NCBI GenBank assembly: GCA_021772955.1
Contig: JAJFKZ010000042.1
Coordinates: forward strand, 1 to 37,964
Direction: 5' to 3'
DNA: 37,964 nucleotides
From: Gammaproteobacteria bacterium
GTDB lineage: Bacteria > Pseudomonadota > Gammaproteobacteria > Xanthomonadales > Wenzhouxiangellaceae
Part shown: positions 25,934-34,927 of the stretch, piece by piece
Position numbering within the stretch: the stretch's first letter is position 1
Layout of the letters: each line of letters begins with the position of its first letter
Notes under the pieces: generated by a model
Told to the model about the DNA's origin: nothing
Database searches by the model: none
What the model saw: the letters and a program-made list of their open reading frames with translations, nothing else
Translations under genes and position numbers: made by a program

Positions 25934-26752
25934 TTATTGAGCATCAACAGGCGCTGGAACTGGCAACCTGACCAAATCCGGAGCACGTCTTGATCCCGCG
26001 ATTGCTATACCATCCTTGACCGCCAGGCGATACTCGCTGCCCAGCGTCTCGAACTCACGCGTATTCGGATTCCACCAGCCAGTGGTCTCACCATCCAGAC
26101 TTTGATAGAACAACAAGGTCCTGCCTATGCGCAGAAAATCGACGGTTTCTCCACTCGGTAGTTCGCCCGGATCGGCAAATGTGGTGCGGCCGAAATTGAT
26201 TTCTGTCTGATACATGGCCAGAATCTGCCGGAATTTTTCTGATACCGTCACATTCGGATCGTCCAGCAATGCCGTCAGATCAGCCGCCTTGTTGCGTCTT
26301 TCTTCCAGCCGAAATGGTACGTCGCGCTCCACAATTTCCGCTAACGTGCCGGTCATGTCGATCATCAGCGGTGTCACCGCACGATCGGTTTCTTCCAACT
26401 CGCCCAGCTGCTTATCAATGGAAGTCAGCTCGGAACGCTGGTTTTCCACCAGACGGCGCAATTGTGCGTTATAGATTTTCAGACTCTCGGTCTCACTGAC
26501 CACCTGCCGAAAATCATTGAGTATGTCGTCGGTTTGATCGGCGAGATTGTCAATGGTCCCTTGCGATTTCGCCGCCTGGTTATTGCTACTGTTCTGCATG
26601 CTGATGGTGGAATCCAGCACCTGGGCCGAAACGCCGCAGGCCAGGAACGCTGCAACAGCGGTGACAACCATTCGCGAGCGCACGGTCGGAGGAAATAACA
26701 TTCTCGAGTTAAGCATAGATTCTGCAACCTTTTTGCCAATGTTGAAATTCAT
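25934..26752 (-). CDS. DUF3450 periplasmic protein, first gene of the TonB cluster
   Basis: The 272-residue exported protein has a hydrophobic export signal near 28-43 (MVVTAVAAFLACGVSA-Q). A long coiled coil (about 55-125) runs through NNQAAKSQGTIDNLADQTDDIL and LRRLVENQRSEL. The DUF3450 C-terminal part has the family stretches IVERDVPFRLEERR, TEINFGRTTF and LLFYQSLDGETTGWWNPNTREFETL. The family nearly always sits next to TtpC and ExbB genes, and its job is unknown; a periplasmic partner of TtpC is a fair guess. ATGs at 26752, 26713, 26701 and 26671 are possible. The first lies 1 nt from a perfect palindrome, so a later start is possible. A likely promoter lies upstream. Confidence 0.9.
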   Translation of the reverse strand: MNFNIGKKVAESMLNSRMLFPPTVRSRMVVTAVAAFLACGVSAQVLDSTISMQNSSNNQAAKSQGTIDNLADQTDDILNDFRQVVSETESLKIYNAQLRRLVENQRSELTSIDKQLGELEETDRAVTPLMIDMTGTLAEIVERDVPFRLEERRNKAADLTALLDDPNVTVSEKFRQILAMYQTEINFGRTTFADPGELPSGETVDFLRIGRTLLFYQSLDGETTGWWNPNTREFETLGSEYRLAVKDGIAIAGSRRAPDLVRLPVPAPVDAQ

Positions 26753-26753
26753 C

Positions 26754-26771
26754 AGGATGTCCAGACATCCT
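26754..26771. promoter_or_regulatory. Perfect palindrome at the start of the TonB cluster
   Basis: aggatgtc-ca-gacatcct has 8-bp perfect arms and a 2-bp centre. It lies 1 bp before the first possible ATG of the DUF3450 gene and about 13 bp downstream of a candidate -10. It could be an operator or, in RNA, a hairpin masking the ribosome site. It does not look like a Fur box. Confidence 0.45.
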
Positions 26772-26784
26772 AACTATTAAACTA

Positions 26785-26813
26785 ATCGTAGTATGGGCCA
26801 AAAACCACTGCAA
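26785..26813 (-). promoter_or_regulatory. Candidate sigma70 promoter for the TonB cluster
   Basis: On the minus strand TTGCAG (26808-26813) and TACGAT (26785-26790) are spaced by exactly 17 bp. Transcription would start near 26778, just before the palindrome. The match is moderate (three and four of six). Confidence 0.35.
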
Positions 26814-26933
26814 CGCAATTTCAAACTACAATAATGTCAGTAAGCATAGCGAGTGTAAAGTGAAAATGAAAGCACAAATATACATGGTTCGCAATTTTTT
26901 CGACCCACAGCCAAACCTGACATTCCGGCGCCA

Positions 26934-27386
26934 ATGACCGTCGCCAGCGCTGAAAAGCCTTGCTCGATCGTGCGAACGCTGGGCTGCATGTTGTACGATA
27001 CGATGGTTCTGGCCGCCATCCTGTTTGCGCTCACTACCCTCACACTTGCGCTGCGCCAGGGTGTTGCCATTGCGCCCGGCAGTCATGCTTATCAGTTGTT
27101 TCTGCTGCTGACTGCCTGGTTGTATTTCGCGTACAGCTGGCGGCGCGGTGGGCAGACGTTGGGCATGCGTGCCTGGCAGGTTCACATTCACAGCAATCAG
27201 GGCCGGGTCAGCTGGTCGCAGAGTCTGCTCAGGTTTCTGGTCGCCGGGATTTCTCTGGCTTGCTTTGGCATGGGGTATTTTTGGGCGCTGATCCACCCCA
27301 GTGGTCTGACCTGGCATGACCTCGCCAGCGGCACCTGGCTGGTCACCAACAAGTTAACTGGCGAGCTCGACAGAGCTGACCAGTGA
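26934..27386 (+). CDS. RDD-family membrane protein
   Basis: The 150-residue protein has about three transmembrane segments (about 19-40, 53-70 and 102-120). It shows the family pattern of an Arg and Asp near the first helix (RTLGCMLYDTMVL). The conserved GQTLGMRAWQVHI and a late Asp (WHDLASGTWLV) follow. RDD proteins are small membrane proteins of mostly unknown role; some affect ion transport. It is transcribed alone, divergent from the DUF3450 gene (181 bp apart) and convergent with lptG. No clear Shine-Dalgarno precedes the ATG. Confidence 0.85.
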   Translation: MTVASAEKPCSIVRTLGCMLYDTMVLAAILFALTTLTLALRQGVAIAPGSHAYQLFLLLTAWLYFAYSWRRGGQTLGMRAWQVHIHSNQGRVSWSQSLLRFLVAGISLACFGMGYFWALIHPSGLTWHDLASGTWLVTNKLTGELDRADQ

Positions 27387-27425
27387 TCAGCCAGATGCGT
27401 CACTGCCAAGCGCCGATTGCGCGCC

Positions 27426-28505
27426 TCATAGCTCGCGTCGATATAGCCAACGCGCCGTAACCAGGCTCAACAGTGCCGGCACCAGTATGGTCACGGCGGG
27501 ATTGAGTTTATAGACACTGGTCACACTCTCGACCATTTCATAGCCGATGTACAACAATATGCCGGTAGCCATGGCTAGCAACATTTGTCGTCCACGGTTT
27601 TGTGACCGGCCGCCATCGAGCACCAATGGCAATGCCAACCACACCAGCGTCAGTACCGTCAACGGATAGTAAATGCGCTGGAACATGGCAATACGATATC
27701 GACTGGTGTCCAGGCCACTGCGCTGCAGAAACTGCACATAGGCGTGCAGGTCAGCGATGGCCAGCAAACTGGGCCGCAGCGCCATGTTCAGCAACAAGTC
27801 CGTCGACAGCTGACTGGGTATTTGCAGCTCGGCATGCTGGCTGATCGAAACGTCTCGGCCGCACAGTTCATGTACCGTTACGCGCTGCAAATGCCAACTG
27901 GATGCCTGATGGTTGCCATGCTCGGCGTGGGTCCACTGGCACAGCTTACCGGCGCGCTGGAGATAGAAATTGATATCGCTGAAATCTGCCTCAGCCTGGC
28001 CACTGACCGCCGGCCAGCCGATGTGTAAAATAGCCTCGCCATCTCGCAACCACAGCCCCCCCGTATAGGACAGACTTACCAGCCCGGTAATGCGCTGCAC
28101 ACGAAAATCACGCGCCTTGGGCTCCAGCCAGCTGCCAGCCAGCTCGCCGGCCATGACCGCCACCACCAGCAACAATGCTACCGCCTGCAATACTGGCAGC
28201 ATCAGTCGTTGCCGCGGGCTACCGGCTGCACGCATGACCGTCAGCTCCTGCTGTGCAACCAGCCTGGACACCGCCAACAATGCACCCGCCAAGGCTGCAA
28301 ACGGAAACAGCATATAGGCGCGATAGGCCATGGTCAGCAGACTGTGCCAAAACACAGCCAGCAACTGATACTCGGCGCGCATGTCGCGCAACTCGCCGAT
28401 CAACTGCAAACTGCTGAACACCAGCAATAGCAGCATCCACACCAGCAGCACCTGGCGCACTACATGGGCCAGCAGATAACGATCAAAGCGCGTCAACCAA
28501 GGCAT
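27426..28505 (-). CDS. lptG: LPS export permease subunit LptG
   Basis: The 359-residue protein is one of two transmembrane subunits of the LptB2FG ABC exporter that lifts lipopolysaccharide out of the inner membrane toward LptC and LptA. The start MPWLTRFDRYLLAHVVRQVLLVWMLLLLVF is typical. Six transmembrane segments (three before and three after a periplasmic jellyroll domain at about 130-260) can be traced. ELTVMRAAGSPRQRL is the coupling-helix region that meets LptB. The end has TGILLYIGYEMVESVTSVYKLNPAVTILVPALLSL. The ATG shares one base with the lptF stop (TGATG). A longer frame to 28664 exists but lies in lptF. Confidence 0.95.
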   Translation of the reverse strand: MPWLTRFDRYLLAHVVRQVLLVWMLLLLVFSSLQLIGELRDMRAEYQLLAVFWHSLLTMAYRAYMLFPFAALAGALLAVSRLVAQQELTVMRAAGSPRQRLMLPVLQAVALLLVVAVMAGELAGSWLEPKARDFRVQRITGLVSLSYTGGLWLRDGEAILHIGWPAVSGQAEADFSDINFYLQRAGKLCQWTHAEHGNHQASSWHLQRVTVHELCGRDVSISQHAELQIPSQLSTDLLLNMALRPSLLAIADLHAYVQFLQRSGLDTSRYRIAMFQRIYYPLTVLTLVWLALPLVLDGGRSQNRGRQMLLAMATGILLYIGYEMVESVTSVYKLNPAVTILVPALLSLVTARWLYRREL

Positions 28506-29632
28506 CAGCGCCGCGTCCTTGCTGATCGTGATCGGCCGAACCGTGATCGTCCAAAACGCTCGGGCAGCTGCGCGCAGGTCTGCCAGATCAGCGCAGCCGC
28601 CAGCACCAGCAAATGCGCCCACCAGAAACCCGGCAATACCGCCAGTCGGCCGGCACTGATCCACACCGTGACCAGATTGATCAGATTCAAATAGACGACG
28701 AACACCAATGCCATCACCAACATATCAGCGTTGCCACCCTGCTCGGATCTGATGCGGTCTGTACGCAGCATGCCATGCAACCATACAAACAGCGCTATAA
28801 GCATGAACGGGTGCGCCAGGCGTTGTTGCATTTCCACGTTTGCGGCACGGTCATTGGCGGCCAATAGTCGCGACCAGGACCAGGCTGACTGGTCCGATTC
28901 ACTGGCCACCTGTGCGGGCATTGGCAACCTGATTTCCGCCTGCTCAAAATCCAGTATCTGCAGTTTGCCATCGGTGCCCAGATAGCTGCGCCGCCCCTGC
29001 ATCAGCGTGACATACCGATCACCGCCGGGCCGCATCCTGAAACGCCCGCGCGCCGAGCTCAGAACCTGAGTACCTGCCTCATCCTGCACGCGCAGAAAAA
29101 CCTCCATGGCCACGCCGTCGCGATCCATCGATGCTGCATAGATAACCCCGCCATTGTCCGGCAAGGCGTTGAATCGGCCCGGCAACACGCCCCAGAATTC
29201 TGCCGAATTGGCGGCACGCTGATACAGCCGGGCCTGCATTGCCTGCGCGCTGGGCTGCAGCCAACCACTGATCAGCAGCAGCAAGACCAACCCGGTCGAC
29301 ATGAACACCAGCAAGACTGAGCGAATCTGCTGTGGGCGCAAACCCGACACGGTCAGCACCGCCCACTCCCCGTCGCGGCGCATCTGCTGCCGGGTCAGTA
29401 ACACCGCCATGACCATGGCCAGTGGCAGCACCGTTCTGATCACATCCGGGACATGCAGCAGCAGTTGCCAGCCCAGCATCGAGACTGGAATATCGCCACC
29501 GGCAATATCACCCATGACCTCGGCGGCATACAACAGCATCAAAATGATCACAAAAACGGCCGTAAAAGCAGTCGCCATCAGCCACCATCGACGCAACAGA
29601 TAAACGCTTAACAGCGGCATTCGAATCGCCAT
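28505..29632 (-). CDS. lptF: LPS export permease subunit LptF
   Basis: The 375-residue partner of LptG in the LPS exporter has transmembrane segments near 15-37, 55-75, 100-120 and three more after the periplasmic beta-jellyroll (about 130-250). The family stretches are DVIRTVLPLAMVMAVLLTRQQMRRDGEWAVLTVSGLRPQQI and the late LAHPFMLIALFVWLHG. Its C-terminus ends in an Arg/Ser-rich tail with a duplicated FGRSR. ATG at 29632 follows a TTG; AGG lies about 10 nt upstream. It is divergent from pepA, as in E. coli. Confidence 0.94.
   Translation of the reverse strand: MAIRMPLLSVYLLRRWWLMATAFTAVFVIILMLLYAAEVMGDIAGGDIPVSMLGWQLLLHVPDVIRTVLPLAMVMAVLLTRQQMRRDGEWAVLTVSGLRPQQIRSVLLVFMSTGLVLLLLISGWLQPSAQAMQARLYQRAANSAEFWGVLPGRFNALPDNGGVIYAASMDRDGVAMEVFLRVQDEAGTQVLSSARGRFRMRPGGDRYVTLMQGRRSYLGTDGKLQILDFEQAEIRLPMPAQVASESDQSAWSWSRLLAANDRAANVEMQQRLAHPFMLIALFVWLHGMLRTDRIRSEQGGNADMLVMALVFVVYLNLINLVTVWISAGRLAVLPGFWWAHLLVLAAALIWQTCAQLPERFGRSRFGRSRSARTRR
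28526..28555. repeat. Imperfect 15-bp tandem duplication in the end of lptF
   Basis: Two 15-bp units with three mismatches encode FGRSR twice in the basic tail of LptF. Confidence 0.6.
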
Positions 29633-30059
29633 CAAGCTTTGCCTGGTGATGCTGACTGATTCATAATCTTACCTGCATGGTAGCGCATAGCGCAGAAACG
29701 GGCTGGACAGCTCTCAATTCGCAAGTGGCTCTCAATTCGCAAGTGACCTGCCAGCGACCACCCGGCCCGACCGTCCTGCAAGTGAGCGCTGATTATACGC
29801 CTGCATGCAGCAGACAGCGTCAGCGCCCAAGCGGTGACCGGCCAAGATCAATGCTTGTGAACTGGTTGCGTTGCTGTAGCAAAACTGGCCCGTTGCCATG
29901 ACTTGGCACCAGACTGTCTGCGCCTGGACAGGACTGGCAATGGATAATCCGGCACAGCTTATCTAAAATGGTAGCCCCGAATGATTCCACCAATCCAGTG
30001 TAGTGATTCATAATGACTAATGTGCTGCAACTGCAGCCAGCATAACCCATGAGGAAGCA
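29633..30059. other. Gene-free divergent region between lptF and pepA
   Basis: This 427-bp gap separates two divergent genes and must hold both promoters. I find no convincing coding frame. It contains an 18-bp tandem duplication (29710-29745). I see no sigma70 pair good enough to call. A TAAAAT (near 29964) and a CATAAT (near 30009) lie on the pepA side without a matching -35. Confidence 0.6.
29710..29745. repeat. 18-bp perfect tandem duplication in the lptF-pepA gap
   Basis: gctctcaattcgcaagtg occurs twice without a gap. It lies about 80 bp upstream of lptF. Confidence 0.9.
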
Positions 30060-31556
30060 ATGAAATTTTCTATTCACCAGCAAGCAGCGACCGATTATAC
30101 CGGCGACTGTCTGATTCTACCTGTGTATCGGTTGCAGACAGATGACAGCGATTCAGCAAATCAGCAATCGGCGTTGTTTCAGCAGCTCGATCAGGCCAGC
30201 AACGGCACGCTGGGCCGCCTGCTGCACAGCGGTGATATCAGCAGCAAGACCGGCCAGACCACCTGGCTCTACAGTCTGGCTGGCATGCAGCAGAAACTGC
30301 TGCTGGTCGGCTGCGGCAAACCGGCTGATTTTACTGCAGTTGTGTTTCGTCGGATCTGCCTGGCCGCTGCGACCGCACTGCGCGAAAGTCACTCGACCCA
30401 AGCCTTGTGTGCACTCACCGACAGCGCGCATTTGAGCGCATCAGCCGACTGGCAACTGCGCATCGCGGCGTTGGAGTTTAGCCACGCCAACTACCACTAC
30501 ACACATACCAAAAAACCCGCCGACGATGCAGCACCAGCGATCACTGCAGTGGCTTTTGCCAGTCTGGCCGACAGCGCGCAACTGGATCAGGCGCTGGCGA
30601 TTGGCTATGGCGTGGATGTGGCCCGTAATCTCGGCGACCTGCCCCCAAACATCTGTCACCCGCTGTTTCTGGCTGAGCACGCCCGGCAACTGGCTGACGA
30701 CTGCAGCGCGGTCGAAGTTGAGGTACTGGATGTCGAAGCCATGCAGGCGCTGCACATGAATGCGCTGCTGGCGGTCGGTGTCGGCAGTCATGTGCCACCC
30801 CGGTTGATTGCCCTGCACTATCGTGGTGCTGCCGCCGAGGCCCAGCCCTATGTGCTGGTTGGCAAGGGTATCACTTTCGATACCGGCGGCATCAGCATCA
30901 AACCCGGGGCCAATATGGAGCAAATGAAATACGACATGTGCGGTGCGGCCACCGTGCTCGGCGCCTTTTTTGCCGCCGTGAAACTGCAGCTGCCGCTGAA
31001 CATCAGTTGTGTGGTTGCCGCTGCAGAAAACATGCCTGACGGGCGCGCCTATCGCCCTGGCGATGTCATCACCAGCATGTCCGGCAAAACCATCGAGGTG
31101 CTGAACACCGACGCCGAAGGCCGTATGGTGCTGTGTGATGCGCTGACCTGGTCGCAACGACTGCAACCGGCCGCCATCGTGGACGTGGCCACACTGACCG
31201 GGGCTTGCGTGGTGGCACTGGGCCATCATGCCAGCGCGGTGATGAGCAAGCACGACGATCTGGTTACCGAATTGCTGGCCGCAGGTCAGTCCAGCCTGGA
31301 TCGCTGCTGGCAGCTGCCGCTGTGGGATGAATACCAGAAGCAGCTGGACACCAAATTTGCTGACATGAAAAACGTTGGCGGCATGCCCGCCGGCAGCATC
31401 ACCGCCGGTTGCTTTCTGTCGCGCTTTACCGAAGGCCAACGCTGGGCGCATCTGGACATTGCCGGCGCGGCCTGGGAATGGGGCAAGAATGATGGCGCCA
31501 CAGGTCGCCCGGTGCGCCTGCTGACCCAATGGTTGATGGATCGCGCGGCCAGTTGA
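30060..31556 (+). CDS. pepA: Leucyl aminopeptidase PepA
   Basis: The 498-residue M17 aminopeptidase removes N-terminal residues from peptides with two metal ions and forms hexamers; in E. coli it also binds DNA. Metal ligands and catalytic residues lie in VGKGITFDTGGISIKPGANMEQMKYDMCGAATV (about 267-300) and NTDAEGRMVLCDAL (about 347-360). The start is clear: GAGGAAGC precedes the ATG. The N-terminal third is the usual variable domain. Length fits E. coli PepA (503). It is followed by holC and valS on the same strand, as in E. coli. Confidence 0.97.
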   Translation: MKFSIHQQAATDYTGDCLILPVYRLQTDDSDSANQQSALFQQLDQASNGTLGRLLHSGDISSKTGQTTWLYSLAGMQQKLLLVGCGKPADFTAVVFRRICLAAATALRESHSTQALCALTDSAHLSASADWQLRIAALEFSHANYHYTHTKKPADDAAPAITAVAFASLADSAQLDQALAIGYGVDVARNLGDLPPNICHPLFLAEHARQLADDCSAVEVEVLDVEAMQALHMNALLAVGVGSHVPPRLIALHYRGAAAEAQPYVLVGKGITFDTGGISIKPGANMEQMKYDMCGAATVLGAFFAAVKLQLPLNISCVVAAAENMPDGRAYRPGDVITSMSGKTIEVLNTDAEGRMVLCDALTWSQRLQPAAIVDVATLTGACVVALGHHASAVMSKHDDLVTELLAAGQSSLDRCWQLPLWDEYQKQLDTKFADMKNVGGMPAGSITAGCFLSRFTEGQRWAHLDIAGAAWEWGKNDGATGRPVRLLTQWLMDRAAS

Positions 31557-31590
31557 TCCCGACTGGCTGACTCCGACTGCGAGCATCATC

Positions 31591-32010
31591 ATGCGCGTCG
31601 ACATCTATCTGCTTTCGGCCGACCAGCAGCAGGCCGACTCTGCATGCCAACTGGCCTGCAAGCTGATCGGCAAAGCCTGGCCGGCACATTCGTCCATCGC
31701 CGTGTGCTGCCCGGCAGAGCAACAGTCCATGCTCGATGACTTGCTCTGGCAACTGCCGCAGCGTTTTATCGCCCACGGTGTACACGCGACCGCGGCAGCA
31801 AAGCATGCGCCGGTGCAAATTCACAGCTCGCCGCTGGCTGCCACGCTGCTGATCAACTTGCAACCGCAATTGCCAGCGCATGCCGAAGTTGGTAACTATG
31901 CGCGCATACTGGACATCGTCGGCGCATCTGCGGCCGACAAAGTCGCCGGCCGCAACCGTTATCGGCTGTATCAACAACATTGTCAGAACATCAACGTCCA
32001 CCAGTTATAA
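31591..32010 (+). CDS. holC: DNA polymerase III chi subunit HolC
   Basis: The 139-residue clamp-loader accessory protein binds SSB and the psi subunit. Family features are MRVDIYLLSADQQ at the start and ACKLIGKAWPAHSSIAVCCPAEQQSMLDDLLWQLP. RFIAHGVHA, the Pro-x-Gln-Ile-His segment and AEVGNYARILDIVGASAADKVAGRNRYRLYQQ follow. It lies 34 nt after pepA and 25 nt before valS, the standard gammaproteobacterial order. Its psi partner, HolD, is also in this window. Confidence 0.95.
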   Translation: MRVDIYLLSADQQQADSACQLACKLIGKAWPAHSSIAVCCPAEQQSMLDDLLWQLPQRFIAHGVHATAAAKHAPVQIHSSPLAATLLINLQPQLPAHAEVGNYARILDIVGASAADKVAGRNRYRLYQQHCQNINVHQL

Positions 32011-32035
32011 ATTCAGCACGGATACAACAGTAACG

Positions 32036-34831
32036 ATGCAAACCATGGAAACCACCTACAACCCTGCACAGATCGAAGCCAAATGGTATCCCTACTGGCT
32101 GCAACAGCAGTTGTTTGCGCCCGGGCAAGCATTAGCGGACGCGACTGAATCCAGGCCTTATTGCATCATGCTGCCGCCACCCAATGTCACCGGCAGCCTG
32201 CACATTGGCCACGCCTTTCAGGACACCATCATGGATCTGCTGATCCGCTATCACCGCATGCTTGGCGACAACACATTGTGGCAGTGCGGCACCGATCACG
32301 CCGGCATTGCCACGCAGATGGTGGTCGAGCGGCAGCTGGCCGAACAGGGCATCAACCGCCATGACATCGGCCGAGCTGCGTTCACCGACAAGGTCTGGGA
32401 CTGGAAAGACCAATCCGGTGACAACATCCGTCGCCAGATGCAGCGCCTGGGCACCAGCCCGGACTGGAACAGCGAGCGCTTTACTCTGGATGAGGGACTC
32501 TCCGAGGCGGTGCACGAAGTGTTTGTGCAGCTGTATCGCGAAGGACTGATCTATCGTGGCAAACGCCTGGTGAACTGGGATCCGGTGCTGCACACCGCGC
32601 TCAGTGACCTGGAAGTGATCAACCAGGATGAATCAGGCCACCTGTGGCATATCCGCTATCCGCGCAAGGATGGCCACGGTCATGTTGTTATCGCCACCAC
32701 CCGACCCGAAACATTGATTGGCGATGCCGCAGTGGCGGTGCACCCGGACGATGAGCGCTATCAGCACCTGCTTGGTCAGGAGCTGATTCTGCCACTGTGC
32801 GATCGCAGTATCCCGGTGATCGCTGATGATTATGTCGACCCCGAGTTTGGCTCCGGCTGCGTCAAGATTACCCCGGCACACGACTTCAACGACTGGGACG
32901 TTGGTAAGCGCCATGAGTTGCCGGTGAGAAACATCCTCAACCACGACGCCAGCCTCAACGACAGCGTACCGGAACGCTTTCGCGGTCTGGACCGGTTCGA
33001 GGCCCGGCAGCGTATCATCGCCGAACTGCAAGCACTGGACCTGATCGAGCGCATCGAGGAACATCGATCTGCCGTGCCGCGCGGTGATCGCTCCGGCGCG
33101 GTGCTGGAACCCTTGCTCACCGACCAGTGGTTTGTGAGCATGGCCACGCTGGCCGCACCGGCGATTGCTGCGGTGGAGCAGCAGCGCGTGCGCTTCGTGC
33201 CGGAGAACTGGAACAAGACCTATTTCGAGTGGCTCAACAACATTCAGGACTGGTGCATCAGCCGCCAATTGTGGTGGGGACACCGGATTCCGGCCTGGTA
33301 CGACGACGACGGCAAGGTCTACGTGGGGCACGACGAACAGGAGGTGCGCGCACATTATCAACTGCCCGATGAGTTGCGCCTGCAACAGGATGAAGATGTG
33401 CTGGACACCTGGTTCTCCTCGGCGTTGTGGCCATTCTCCACGCTCGGCTGGCCACAGCCCAGTGAGCGTCTGCAGACCTTCTATCCGACTTCGGTGCTGG
33501 TCACCGGCTTCGATATCATCTTTTTTTGGGTCGCACGCATGATCATGATGGGCCTGAAGTTCACTGGCGAAGTACCCTTCCGGGAAGTCTATGTGCACGG
33601 TTTGATTCGCGATGCCCACGGCCAGAAAATGTCCAAATCCAAGGGCAATGTGCTGGATCCGCTGGAGCTGATTGACGGCATCGAGCTGGGGGATCTGGTC
33701 AAAAAACGCACCCGTGCATTGATGCAGCCGCACATGAAAGCGGCGATAGAAAAAGCCACCCGCGTTGAATTCCCCGACGGCATTCCCGCCTTTGGCACCG
33801 ACGCGCTGCGCTTTACCCTGGCCTCACTGGCGACCCAGGGACGCGATATGAGCCTGGATCTCAGTCGCGTGCAGGGCTACCGGAATTTCTGCAACAAACT
33901 CTGGAATGCCTCGCGGTTTACCCTGCTGCAACTGGCCGACCGGCAGTTGGACAACAGCTTCTGGCAACAGGCAGAACATCCGGTCAATCGCTGGATCCTG
34001 GCGCGCCTGCAACACACTGTGAATGAAGTACGCCGGCACTTTGATGGCTATCGGTTTGATCTGGCCACACAAACACTGCATGAATTCACCTGGTCAGAGT
34101 TTTGCGACTGGTATCTGGAATTAAGTAAACTGCTGCTGACTGACGAGCAGCCCGAGCATGCTGCGGAAACCCTGAGCACACTGCTGCATGTGCTGGAACA
34201 ACTGCTGTGTCTGCTGCACCCGCTGATTCCTTTTATTACCGAAGATATCTGGCAGCGGCTGCGCGAGCCACTGCAGCTGTCCGAAATCAGCATCAGCGTG
34301 CGCGCCTTCCCGACCATCAACCAGTGCATCGACAACGACGCGGTGGCCGACATTGACTGGTTGCAGGCGGTCATTACGGCGATCCGCAGCACCCGCACCG
34401 AGCTGAATCTGGCTCCCGGCAAAGCCATGCCGCTGCTGGCGTTCGGCGCGCCAGAACAACAACAGCGAGTTCAGCGTTTTTTACCGTGGCTGCAACGCAT
34501 GGCCAAGGTCGGCAAGCTGGAATGGCTGGAACGCCCACAAGTACAGCAGCAATGCGCCAGCACCCAGGCCGGTGGCTTGCAGCTGTTCATTCCGCTGGCC
34601 GGACTGATCGATGTCGAGGCAGAGCTGGCGCGGCTGGACAAACAATGGCAAAAAACCAGCCGGGAGCAGCAGGCCATGCAGGCCAAACTGGGCAATCAGA
34701 AATTCATTGCCAATGCCCCGGCCGAAGTGGTGGCCAAGGAACAGGCACGCTACGCCGAAAAGAACGAGGAGTTGAAGCAACTGCGCGAACAGCAAGCCAG
34801 CCTGTTGCGTCTGCAGGCCGAGCAGGCCTGA
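32036..34831 (+). CDS. valS: Valyl-tRNA synthetase ValS
   Basis: The 931-residue class I synthetase charges tRNA-Val. The active-site motif HIGH (LHIGHAFQDTIMDLLIRYHRM) lies near residue 50 and KMSKS (GQKMSKSKGNVLDPLELIDG) near 531. The editing CP1 domain spans about 185-340, with TTRPETLIGDAAVAVHPDD. The anticodon-binding domain and the C-terminal coiled coil (IDVEAELARLDKQWQ onward) complete it. I chose ATG 32036; an ATG three codons later (32045) is equal, and neither has a clear Shine-Dalgarno. An upstream extension to 31880 overlaps holC and is not used. Confidence 0.97.
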   Translation: MQTMETTYNPAQIEAKWYPYWLQQQLFAPGQALADATESRPYCIMLPPPNVTGSLHIGHAFQDTIMDLLIRYHRMLGDNTLWQCGTDHAGIATQMVVERQLAEQGINRHDIGRAAFTDKVWDWKDQSGDNIRRQMQRLGTSPDWNSERFTLDEGLSEAVHEVFVQLYREGLIYRGKRLVNWDPVLHTALSDLEVINQDESGHLWHIRYPRKDGHGHVVIATTRPETLIGDAAVAVHPDDERYQHLLGQELILPLCDRSIPVIADDYVDPEFGSGCVKITPAHDFNDWDVGKRHELPVRNILNHDASLNDSVPERFRGLDRFEARQRIIAELQALDLIERIEEHRSAVPRGDRSGAVLEPLLTDQWFVSMATLAAPAIAAVEQQRVRFVPENWNKTYFEWLNNIQDWCISRQLWWGHRIPAWYDDDGKVYVGHDEQEVRAHYQLPDELRLQQDEDVLDTWFSSALWPFSTLGWPQPSERLQTFYPTSVLVTGFDIIFFWVARMIMMGLKFTGEVPFREVYVHGLIRDAHGQKMSKSKGNVLDPLELIDGIELGDLVKKRTRALMQPHMKAAIEKATRVEFPDGIPAFGTDALRFTLASLATQGRDMSLDLSRVQGYRNFCNKLWNASRFTLLQLADRQLDNSFWQQAEHPVNRWILARLQHTVNEVRRHFDGYRFDLATQTLHEFTWSEFCDWYLELSKLLLTDEQPEHAAETLSTLLHVLEQLLCLLHPLIPFITEDIWQRLREPLQLSEISISVRAFPTINQCIDNDAVADIDWLQAVITAIRSTRTELNLAPGKAMPLLAFGAPEQQQRVQRFLPWLQRMAKVGKLEWLERPQVQQQCASTQAGGLQLFIPLAGLIDVEAELARLDKQWQKTSREQQAMQAKLGNQKFIANAPAEVVAKEQARYAEKNEELKQLREQQASLLRLQAEQA

Positions 34832-34927
34832 GGTCCAGCCCGCCTATTTCATGCCGGCGGACAGTTACTGGTCATCTCTTAGGGATAAACACGACGCTAA
34901 CAATATGCAGTTGACGGGCCAGATCGC

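Noticed and set aside
26826-27317. A 163-residue minus-strand ORF opposite the RDD gene
   Set aside because: Its composition is irregular, and the RDD protein on the plus strand has clear membrane helices and family motifs.
28506-28664. N-terminal extension of lptG
   Set aside because: The extra 53 residues lie inside lptF and precede a typical LptG start at 28505.
30441-31604. A 387-residue minus-strand ORF opposite pepA
   Set aside because: Composition (Gly, His, Gln rich) is that of a reverse-frame shadow; pepA is certain.
31880-32035. N-terminal extension of valS
   Set aside because: It overlaps holC, and ValS homology begins only at about 32045.
32633-33733. A 366-residue minus-strand ORF opposite valS
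   Set aside because: Antisense to conserved valS motifs; no independent start or family.
34832-34927. Bidirectional terminator between valS and rimI
   Set aside because: Only a 5-bp GC stem with a long loop and no T-run on either strand.
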